Source of the DNA: Promethearchaeota archaeon
GTDB taxonomy: Archaea; Asgardarchaeota; Lokiarchaeia; Sigyniarchaeales; SOKP01
Length of the DNA stretch: 64,000 nt
Assembly: GCA_016839745.1 (NCBI GenBank)
Contig: JAEOTS010000044.1
Coordinates: 1 to 64,000, forward strand
Reading direction: 5' to 3'
Below, in pieces: positions 9,214-17,700 of this stretch (positions within the stretch are counted from its first letter, which is position 1; every line of letters starts with the position of its first letter). Position numbers and translations under genes: made by a program. The notes under the pieces are model-generated. The model had not been told where the DNA came from. It was given only the letters and a program-made list of their open reading frames with translations, and did not search any database.

Positions 9214-10575
9214 ATGGCTAAAACTGGAATGGAAAGATTAAAAGAATTGGAGAAGGAAATATATAAGTGTATCCATTGTAAAGCGTGTAGGTTTGCTTAT
9301 TCGGGAGAGCCTAGTAGAGAGGGGATAGGAGAATTCGCGGGAAAACAAAGCACAGTTCTTTACGAAGGAATGCTTGACGCGTGCCCTGCGGGAATAGAAT
9401 ACGGTTGGGAAGCGTTTTGGAATGCAGGAAAAATGTGGATTGCTCGTTCAATCTTAAACGGAGATTTAGAGTTTAATGAAGAAGTTAGGGATGTTATTAT
9501 GCCGTGCATTACATGCGGACAATGTTCAGTCCAATGTGAGAGTAAAATACCCACAGTAGACATTATTGAGTCTTTACGAGCTGCGTGTGTTGAAGCAGGC
9601 GTCCCTATGATTGAAAAGCATCAATTGGTTGATCGATTAGTTAAGGAATTGAACAACCCTTACGGAGGAAAGGCAGCAGAACGAATGAAATGGGCAAAGG
9701 ATGCTGGTTTAGGGAAATATATAAACAACAAAAACGCAAAAATTGGATATTACGTTGGCTGTACTGCTAGTTATCGGCAAGTAGAAGTTGCTATTGCTAC
9801 TGCTAAAGTTTTTGAACAATTAGGCATAGATTTTACATTAATCGAGGATGAAGTGTGTTGTGGAAGCCCCTTCTTTAGAATCGGCGCCGTTGATACTGCT
9901 CAAGAGTTAATGAATAAGAATTTGGAAACTTTCAAGGATTTGGAAGAAGTTTATTTCTCTTGTGCTGGTTGCTACCGGACTTTTACTATTGATTACCCTA
10001 AATGGATGACAGAAGGAGAAGAACTTCCGTTTAAAACGATGCACGCATTTGAATTAGTCTCAAAATTAATCACGGATGGCAAGATTAAGTTTAAACCAAA
10101 CAAAGAACTCAAGGGAAAAGTCGTAACATATCATGATCCTTGCCACACTGGTAGGCATTTTGCGCACGATATAGAACAATCGATGATCAAGAAATCTAAG
10201 AATTTAATGATGGACATGCGTAAAATTGACAAACTGATCGATGAATGGTTCGAAATTCCTCGAGTTATTTTGCGTAAACTTGAAGAGGATGTTGGAATTA
10301 AATTTATTGAAATGTATCGAATAAAAAATAATTCGATGTGTTGTGGTGCTGGTGGCGGAGTTAGAGCAGGATATCCTGATTTCTCTTTAAGAACAGCGAG
10401 TCTGCGATGTGACGAAGCTAATGCCGTAGGAGCCGACATTCTGACAACTGAATGCCCATTTTGTTGGAGAAACCTTTCTGACGCTAATGATTTGTATAAT
10501 CATAATATGCAAGTAATGGGCGTTCTCGAAATGATATCAAAATACAACTTATTAGATATTTCTAATTTAAAATAA
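9214..10575 (+). CDS. Fe-S oxidoreductase, GlpC/HdrD-like
   Basis: A 453-residue electron-transfer subunit. The N-terminus carries two 4Fe-4S clusters: CIHCKAC (C19, C22, C25) with CPAG as the fourth ligand, and CITCGQCSVQC near residue 98. Two CCG (cysteine-rich) domains follow, the first spanning YYVGCTASYR to VCCGSPF and the second YHDPCHTGRH to MCCGAGGG. These are the cofactor-binding modules shared with heterodisulfide reductase HdrB/HdrD, GlpC and LldE. It should accept electrons from the flavoprotein encoded just upstream and pass them to a membrane quinone, ferredoxin or a disulfide. There is no membrane segment. The gene ends at a clear hairpin terminator (10578-10600). Confidence 0.88.
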   Translation: MAKTGMERLKELEKEIYKCIHCKACRFAYSGEPSREGIGEFAGKQSTVLYEGMLDACPAGIEYGWEAFWNAGKMWIARSILNGDLEFNEEVRDVIMPCITCGQCSVQCESKIPTVDIIESLRAACVEAGVPMIEKHQLVDRLVKELNNPYGGKAAERMKWAKDAGLGKYINNKNAKIGYYVGCTASYRQVEVAIATAKVFEQLGIDFTLIEDEVCCGSPFFRIGAVDTAQELMNKNLETFKDLEEVYFSCAGCYRTFTIDYPKWMTEGEELPFKTMHAFELVSKLITDGKIKFKPNKELKGKVVTYHDPCHTGRHFAHDIEQSMIKKSKNLMMDMRKIDKLIDEWFEIPRVILRKLEEDVGIKFIEMYRIKNNSMCCGAGGGVRAGYPDFSLRTASLRCDEANAVGADILTTECPFCWRNLSDANDLYNHNMQVMGVLEMISKYNLLDISNLK

Positions 10576-10577
10576 GC

Positions 10578-10600
10578 AAGGAGTTGTACTCCTTTTTTTT
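10578..10600 (+). terminator. Hairpin terminator of the oxidase/Fe-S operon
   Basis: AAGGAG-TTGTA-CTCCTT forms a perfect 6-bp stem with a 5-base loop and is followed by a run of at least six T, then a further T-rich stretch. It sits three bases after the Fe-S gene stop codon and lies between convergent genes, so it ends the plus-strand operon. Confidence 0.7.
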
Positions 10601-10653
10601 ATCTTTTTTTGATTCAAAATAATTTATATATATAATGTTTAAATCTTTTAATA

Positions 10654-11859
10654 TCAATATTTAGACAGCATTTCTAAAAAAGCTTCCATACGCGTCATGA
10701 TTTGTCCTGGTGCGTAGTTTCTTTCATCTACGCAATCTACATCTAAATGTATGGTTGGAATCCCTATTTTTTGAAGAGCATCTTTAAATAAGACCCTTGC
10801 ACCGGCAGATTGTCGGCATCCCCAGTGAGCGGGATTAACTGCGCCGTCTATTTTATAATCTTGTGCTAATTGCGTAATTACATCGAGTCGTCTATCAGCC
10901 GGACCAACTATAGGGTGAGTTATTATTCTTGTAGCGAGGCTTCTTAAAGGGTCATCTTCATCCATAGGTTCCCACCATATGTGATTAAGTTCATCAATTA
11001 CTATTTTTGCGCCATAATTTTCTTCCAGGATTCTCAAAAGATCAGTTTTAAATTGGATTCGATTCTGGATCCACATTAATCGGTATTTTTCTTCTTGTAA
11101 ACCACCTAAGTTATTATCAACTCTAAATTTAAATTCGTCTCGGTATAATTTTGCGACTTCAACGCTCTCTTTTGTTCCTTGAAGCAATACAATCATGATG
11201 AAGTTTTTTAAGTCGTTTGAATTTGCAGGACTTGGGACATTCATACATAATTTGTTTAATTCTATCAGGTATTCCCTTGCTTCATTATTGTATTTAATTG
11301 AATTTTTAAGCTTATCATAATCTAACTTACGACCAGTTTCGCTTTCGATGTACTCTATCATTTGCTCGAATTGTTCCGTTAAATAATCGACCGATTTTGG
11401 AGTTACTTCAATTGGAATGTTCAAAATAAAGACTTCCTTGTTAAAGATTTCTCCGATGCGTTTTAACGCTTTAACCCCGCCATTACAAGGGATACTTGCC
11501 CCAATGAGCACATCTGGTTCTGGTAGGAGTCCATCCATGGCGGCACCGATTATAGTTCTATGGTAAGAACAGCTATCAGTGGAATAACCTTTACTTTCTG
11601 AAAGATCAAGATATTTTCTTGACATACCAGTTCCAGCAAGCATCGCTCCAAAAAACTCAACAAACATGCCAGAAACGTTCATTGAACTGAGAAGTTCGTA
11701 TGGGACGAATACCGTAGTCCAACCAATTGACCAGTTGTCATCGAAGATTCGAGTTCCAATTCTTGCTATTTCGTAAACAAATTTTCTACGAGCGGTGGTT
11801 TTTGATTCTAGTTTGTTTTTTAGGCTTGTTTCCAATTGAGTAAAATATTTCTTTAACAT
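10654..11859 (-). CDS. 2-hydroxyacyl-CoA dehydratase family subunit (HgdB/FldC-like)
   Basis: A 401-residue member of the 2-hydroxyacyl-CoA dehydratase/benzoyl-CoA reductase family. Conserved cysteines at C97 (DSCSYHR), C125 (SIPCNGG) and C348 (HWGCRQ) are placed to bind the 4Fe-4S cluster of the D-component. In the family, a reductive single-electron mechanism removes water from a 2-hydroxyacyl-CoA or reduces an aromatic ring. Its partner subunit lies just upstream (11893-12918), 33 bases away in the same operon. The ATP-dependent activator (HgdC/BadF type), needed to inject the electron, is not in this window. The N-terminus (first 40 residues) is helical and charged. Whether the substrate is 2-hydroxyglutaryl-, lactoyl- or phenyllactyl-CoA cannot be decided. 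Confidence 0.82.
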   Translation of the reverse strand: MLKKYFTQLETSLKNKLESKTTARRKFVYEIARIGTRIFDDNWSIGWTTVFVPYELLSSMNVSGMFVEFFGAMLAGTGMSRKYLDLSESKGYSTDSCSYHRTIIGAAMDGLLPEPDVLIGASIPCNGGVKALKRIGEIFNKEVFILNIPIEVTPKSVDYLTEQFEQMIEYIESETGRKLDYDKLKNSIKYNNEAREYLIELNKLCMNVPSPANSNDLKNFIMIVLLQGTKESVEVAKLYRDEFKFRVDNNLGGLQEEKYRLMWIQNRIQFKTDLLRILEENYGAKIVIDELNHIWWEPMDEDDPLRSLATRIITHPIVGPADRRLDVITQLAQDYKIDGAVNPAHWGCRQSAGARVLFKDALQKIGIPTIHLDVDCVDERNYAPGQIMTRMEAFLEMLSKY

Positions 11860-11892
11860 ACCTTGAGCTGCTATTTTTTTTCACCTTTTTTT

Positions 11893-12918
11893 TTAACTTT
11901 TTATAATTTCTGAAAATGCCTCAATTCTAGTTCTAATTTGATTAACATCTCCTAAGCTACCATCACTTTCAATGAATAACACACTTAACCCCTTCTCAGT
12001 TAATATCGTTTTTAAAGCGGGGACATCGTATAAATATGTATCGCAAAATTTTAACGAGTGGTGAATCACTCCATCAACCCTGAATTTTTCTGCTGTTTTA
12101 TAAATCTGATCTGCTCTCTCCTTAATTTGCATCATTCGAGCGCATGGGGTTTTATTTAGATAAGCCTCACTTAAGGAAGCTAATAAATCGTGAGATTCAT
12201 TTATTACGAGATCAAAGAATTTGCTGCCTGTACAAAGATCTTCGTAAACCACATTCATTCCGATCTCTTCTATAAACGAGATAAATTCGATTTCGTGTAG
12301 AGGACTTCCTGATAAAAGTATTCTAGGGTTATTTTTTATAGCTACTTTTGGAGTTTGCATTCTTATATTTTCTAAAATGCCCTGGGTTTTATCATTCCAT
12401 ATTTTTGGTTCTGATTTAAAGAAATCCGAAGTAAGTTTCATTAAATCCGTTGCTGTTATTGAGGGTGGATTTTCTATTCTTAAAGAATTTAATTGGTTGT
12501 ACATTAAACGGGATTCTTTAAAAACATTAATTGCGTTCTTTATATCAAAATCACTAATAGTGATTACCGCGTGTTCTTCTAACGCATTTTTAAGCTTAAT
12601 AAACTCCTCCTTGAGATATTTTGCTCCTAACGATAAAGTTCCCATAGGAATATCTAAAATATGTATAAATTTCGAAGGAACATACCTTTTCCAAACGTCG
12701 TGAAGGCGTCGCATTGCATCGCAAGAATTAACGAAGACTACTCCGTCAAGAAAGTCGTACCCCCCATCAATTGCTACATCAATTGTAGATTTTACGAATT
12801 GACAGAAGTTAGGATGAATATAAGAATCTGCGTTTTGAGGAGGTTCAGAATGACCTATAATACGATAAGGAAGGAATCCCGCCGAATAAATTAGTTCTAA
12901 AGGGGTATAACTACACAT
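11893..12918 (-). CDS. 2-hydroxyacyl-CoA dehydratase family subunit (HgdA/FldB-like)
   Basis: The second D-component subunit, at least 341 residues. Conserved cysteines are seen in MCSYTP (C2), NFCQF (C39), NSCDAMRRLHD (C66) and, near the C-terminus, KFCDTYLYDVP. The coordinates given use the first ATG, but the frame stays open upstream and reads ITTDKKQIGW ahead of MCSYTPLELIYSAG. Homologs normally start with a short lead such as KKIGWFCSYTP, so the true start is probably an ATT at 12949-12951 or ATA at 12946-12948, with an AAGGAG Shine-Dalgarno at 12961-12966 spaced 9 bases from the ATT. It forms a dimer with the downstream gene product; together they should hold two 4Fe-4S clusters. The 215-base gap upstream separates it from the divergent peptidase gene. 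Confidence 0.8.
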   Translation of the reverse strand: MCSYTPLELIYSAGFLPYRIIGHSEPPQNADSYIHPNFCQFVKSTIDVAIDGGYDFLDGVVFVNSCDAMRRLHDVWKRYVPSKFIHILDIPMGTLSLGAKYLKEEFIKLKNALEEHAVITISDFDIKNAINVFKESRLMYNQLNSLRIENPPSITATDLMKLTSDFFKSEPKIWNDKTQGILENIRMQTPKVAIKNNPRILLSGSPLHEIEFISFIEEIGMNVVYEDLCTGSKFFDLVINESHDLLASLSEAYLNKTPCARMMQIKERADQIYKTAEKFRVDGVIHHSLKFCDTYLYDVPALKTILTEKGLSVLFIESDGSLGDVNQIRTRIEAFSEIIKS

Positions 12919-12960
12919 CCATCCAATTTGCTTCTTATCAGTTGTTATAATAACCTCAAA

Positions 12961-12966
12961 CTCCTT
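12961..12966 (-). promoter_or_regulatory. Shine-Dalgarno pointing to a non-ATG start of the dehydratase subunit
   Basis: AAGGAG on the minus strand lies 42 bases upstream of the first ATG (12918), too far to serve it, but 9 bases from an in-frame ATT at 12949-12951. No ATG, GTG or TTG lies between. The peptide encoded in between (ITTDKKQIGW) matches the start of family members. Confidence 0.45.
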
Positions 12967-13133
12967 GAAACCTATTTTGAGAATTGAACCAAATTATTAT
13001 CTTAAATGTATCTGAAATTTTAAATCTTCATTTCTACCAAGTAAAGATTTATATTAGTATTTCGTCTATTTTTCCTTTAGAGAAAATAGGTAAGTTTAAC
13101 TTATCTTAATAAAAACTATTTATAAAATAATGT

Positions 13134-14621
13134 GTGAAATCAATGAAATGGAAAATAATAATTCCCATCATAGCTATCTTGCTTGTGGGAGTTATCATAA
13201 TTGCCCTTATTTTTAGTACTATTCCACATGTACCAATCACTCTACCACCAGGTGAAAGAAAAGCGATAATTCTTGGTAGTGCAAACGATTTTTATCCCTA
13301 CGAAGCAGAAGATAATTACGGTGGCGGAAATGATGCTACATTTGTGAACGATGTTGGTAATTGGACTTTTTCAGATACAAACAGTCTTGGATTTCATACA
13401 ATAATAAACAGCAATGTAACTCCAGGGTCACTATTTATTCAACCAATCGGCCCTGAATCTGTAGATGGTGTATTTAACCTAAATTATTCACAATTTTACG
13501 GCCTAGAAGAATATGCAATGTATAATCTCACAGCAAATATCTACATCCAGAGCATTGGTCCTATTCAAGGTAATGGTGTGCGAATAGGGTTAGAATGGTT
13601 AGATTCAGTAAACCAAGTTGTTAGGATAGATTGGTCGCGATACGAAAATTCTTCATTAAATCTATGGTTTCCTCTTAATATAATTGGTGTTTGCAATAAT
13701 GAGACAGGAAATGAGATTACGGCCCTAAACTTACTACTATCAGTAGAAGGGAGTTTCGATGTTTGGACAACGGAGGGAGTATACTACGATGATCTCATGT
13801 TAGATAAATGGATATCAGTTAACAATACTAACCCTGTTGATCCGAATCCTCCACCAAGCAGCATAGATTCAGACGGATTTCCGGCTCAAGCACTTCATGT
13901 ATACTGGATTTTAAAATCTCATGGATATACAGATGATAATATTTTTCTAATGTTATATCACACTAATGATCCAGTTATAGACATAAAAGCAGGAGACGGA
14001 ATTCTAAATGATTTAGTTGGAGCAGTTATCGATGTAGAAAATGACCAAGTAAATGCAAGTAGGTTTAAACAAGAATTAAATGCATCGGATTATCGCTCGT
14101 TTGCCACCAAGATCAATCCTAAGGACCAATTAATTGTATTTATGACTGACCATGGATCAAATGGCGTTCTTGGGGATGGCAACGCTACATTTCATTTTGA
14201 AGCAGATAACAGTTTTATTACTGAATTTGAGTTTTATGATTTAGTGAAGAATATTGATTGTGAACGTATGATGATAAATGTAGATTCTTGCTTTAGCGGT
14301 AACTTTCTTAATCAAAATAAAAATATAGGTCAGAGTTGGTACGACTTACCGAATTGCTTATTTGTGAGCGCATCTTCAAATGTGTTTTCTTGGTATTGGA
14401 TTAGTAATAACAACGGTGATGGTTTTGCTGGTTCATGGTTCTTTCATCAATTCTGGGATCAATTAGATCAAAATCAAACAGTTGCTAATGCGTTTACTTT
14501 TGCTATTAATTTTATACCATGGAAACAATGGGCGCCTTTAATCGTTACTCAATCTCCCTTAATGCAAGATAATCTAGGCATTAATACTACTTGGAGTTTT
14601 AATAGCGATCCCTCATTATAA
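13134..14621 (+). CDS. Membrane-anchored caspase-like (C13-type) cysteine peptidase
   Basis: A 495-residue protein with an N-terminal membrane segment (residues 7-29), probably anchoring an extracytoplasmic domain; Asn-x-Ser/Thr sites abound. The caspase/legumain fold starts at KAIILGSANDF (43-53), is interrupted by about 165 residues that look like a beta-rich jelly roll (EAEDNYGGG... to YYDDLMLDKW), and resumes at DGFPAQALHVYWILKSHGYTDDNI. The catalytic dyad is His340 in FMTDHGSNG and Cys386 in NVDSCFSGNF, both in the expected clan CD contexts. Legumain-type enzymes cut after Asn or Asp; the archaeal targets are unknown. An ATG at 13143 (residue 4) is an alternative start and lies better relative to the TATTTATAAAA box at 13117-13127. 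It is a single gene upstream of the giant coiled-coil gene. Confidence 0.82.
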   Translation: MKSMKWKIIIPIIAILLVGVIIIALIFSTIPHVPITLPPGERKAIILGSANDFYPYEAEDNYGGGNDATFVNDVGNWTFSDTNSLGFHTIINSNVTPGSLFIQPIGPESVDGVFNLNYSQFYGLEEYAMYNLTANIYIQSIGPIQGNGVRIGLEWLDSVNQVVRIDWSRYENSSLNLWFPLNIIGVCNNETGNEITALNLLLSVEGSFDVWTTEGVYYDDLMLDKWISVNNTNPVDPNPPPSSIDSDGFPAQALHVYWILKSHGYTDDNIFLMLYHTNDPVIDIKAGDGILNDLVGAVIDVENDQVNASRFKQELNASDYRSFATKINPKDQLIVFMTDHGSNGVLGDGNATFHFEADNSFITEFEFYDLVKNIDCERMMINVDSCFSGNFLNQNKNIGQSWYDLPNCLFVSASSNVFSWYWISNNNGDGFAGSWFFHQFWDQLDQNQTVANAFTFAINFIPWKQWAPLIVTQSPLMQDNLGINTTWSFNSDPSL

Positions 14622-14785
14622 TCTATTTTCTTTTTTTTTTTTAATATTTTTATCAAATAATAGCAACTATTAATACACCACGAAATCTTTTTTCGGTATT
14701 AAGAGCAAAAAATGAACCAAAATAGTAAAAAAATAAATTCTAAAATTTTTATTATTATAAAAAAGAAGTTTGGGGTTTTATTTAG

Positions 14786-17700
14786 TTGACAAATGTGGAA
14801 AACAAGACGGCATACCCATACATAACGGAATTCAAGAAGGAACCATTTAAATCTTTTTTATCAACGAATAGAAAGGATATTGGAAATTTTTATTTAAGCA
14901 ATTACGAAAAAATTTTGGAGTTATATCAACTCTATAATGAGAGCTTACTAAATGAAACTTCTTTAAAATTAGAAAATATTTATTGGTTTCTTTTGCTTAG
15001 AAAGTATCTCAAGCAAAAAGTGGATGTTTTCCGTGAGGAATATTTAAACATCATTAAAAATTGCGAAGTTGCGATTATCGAAAAAGATCAATTAGGTTTT
15101 AAATCATCTCCTCATTCTTCAAAAAAATCCGATATCTGGTCGTTATACTACACATTAGCTAGTCTAGAGCTATTAGGAATTTTAAACGAGTATCTTTCCT
15201 CTAAGGGAGATGGTGTTATAGTTCGACAAATAAAAAATTTCATTTATGCGCATAAGAAAAATAATGGATTTTTACACTGCTTTGATAAAAGTTGCGAGGA
15301 ATGTAATAACGGTCCTGTAGCAAAAACTTTTTATTATGTAATAGAAAGTCTTCTACTTCTTGGTATAGATGTAAGAGTATTCAAGGAGCAGTTTCGTTCG
15401 TATTTAAAAGAGAGGAAAAAAGATTCTACGATATTGTATAAGCTTTTAAGCCTTAAATTCTTCGATTTAGATTTAGAAGTAAGGGATAAAGAGATACAAT
15501 TTCTTTATCAATTTCAAAAAGAGAATGGTGGTTTTAGTTTTATTTACCAAGATGAAGATATTGATACAACCTTTTGGATAGTCAATATTCTCCACATTTA
15601 TTCTTGGTTAATTGATTACAACCCTGCTAGGATTTATTCCTTTATCACAGAAAAACTGGATCATATTTTTAGAGAAACAACAAGCTGGAATCTAAGAATT
15701 CTAAGAGAAGTAACTCAATTAGTCATACTATTATCTATAATTTGGAACCGCTTTATCGAAGAAATTGAAAGAGTCGTTTTTAAGCATTTAGAAACTCATA
15801 ATTTCATCGACTTAAACCAAATCAAAAACACATTTGGATTAAGCCATGGTTTAGATGAAATTGTTTTATATATCAATTTAAATTACACTTTTACTTTAAA
15901 AAAAGTTGATACTACTTTAGAATTCAATCAATATATTCAAAATCTAAGTCAAAGTAAAAGAGTTATTATTCGGGAAATTTATGAACAACTAAGTGATAAT
16001 AGTGTAATATCACTCTCCGATATTTATAAGAAGTATAGAGGTTCCTATAACGAAGAGCCATTAAGATTAAAGGAAGATATTTTTCCAATACTTCATGATT
16101 TAATAAGTAATCATTTTTTTGAAGGGGAAATCAAAGCTAAAAAAACCTATTTATTTAAAACTAAATACTACTTTTGTTTGGATTACTTATTCAAAAATAT
16201 CCTTATTGTTGATAATGAAATTAGTACTGAAAGGTTATACGAAGAAAAGTCAAAATTGAAGGAAATTAAGAACGATATTTACAATATGACATTAAAACTG
16301 AAAAATACGATTCCACAAATTAGGGAAGAGATTGAATCGTATCTTTTAATAGACGAAGTTGATTTTGCCAAAGAAAGATTGAAGTTTGTCTTGCGGAATT
16401 CATTAATGGAAGCTGATTTCTTAAACGAGAACATCGAATCCTCGTTTAATCAAGAATTAATCTATATTAACCTACAAGCAACTCTTGGCGTTGAAATATC
16501 TCAGTGGAACAAATCCTATTCTTTATTACAAAATGGTTTGAATGAATTAAATAGTTATCTCCAAGAAAGAATACAAGAAAAGGAAAGTTTAAAAAAATAT
16601 AGTGTTATTTTAGATGAACTGGATAGTAAAATTTACGACATTCAAGATCAGATAAATCGTGAAGTAGATTCTTTTAAGAATTACATAGTCGAAGTTTTGG
16701 ATAAGGGGTATAACAAGGAAAAATTTGATCTCATTATTCAAGCATTTAATAGGATATCTCAAATTGTAAGTAAATACGATGCGGTTATTTACAAAGTCTC
16801 GCACCAAGTTACAACAAAAGAGAAAAAAATAGCAAAAAACCACAAGAAAATAATCTATAAATGGGTGGATTTCAAAGAGAATTTTGATTCGATATTCGCA
16901 GATTATACTAATGGCTTTCAATTTTTTAACGAACTAAATAACAACATCAGAAATGTTAAAGATAATATACAGAATGGAATATTAAAAATAAAGGACAATG
17001 CGAAGAACCAAGTAGCTAATAATCAGTATCAAGACGCTTTTAAGACCATCAAAACAGAATCTGACATTTTACTAAAAAACAAAACTGAGGAAATTCATAA
17101 GTTAAAACAATTAGTAAAGAAAAATACTAGTTTTAAACAAAAACTCTTTCCACTTTATAAGTATCTAGACGAAAAGCTGGATAGCTTAGAAGAGAACATC
17201 ATTGGACTTATAGCTGACCAAGTTCAAATTCTAAAAGAAAAAGTCATTGAAGAGAGAAAACGAGCCAAAGTTGAAGATTTTGACGATTATGTTTCAAACA
17301 CGATTCAGATTTTTAAAGATAAATTAGAAAAATACAAATTTAGTATAGATCAAAATAGAGTAAACAAAATTCCGGATGTAATCAGGGGTTTTGATACAAT
17401 TATTATAGAATTTAATGATTATAACAAGAATTTCTCAAAGAAACTGCTCAATTTAACTGAGATTGTTGATAACCCTGACGAGAATTCGATTAAAATAATT
17501 CAATGGGAGAATTTTAGTGATTTTTTAAGTAACGAGGTAAGTAAATTAAAGGATGAATATGTAAACAAGATAATTTCTAACGAAATTTATCTCATGAGTG
17601 AAAAAGAAAATACAGATAAAATTGACATTAAGAAACTTGCTGATAAATTAAAACTCAAGTGTAAAACAATAATTCCAAGAATAAAAGATTTGATTGAAGT

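Noticed and set aside
10576-10653. Hidden small gene between convergent operons
   Set aside because: The gap is filled by a hairpin terminator and T-rich sequence, with no open frame.
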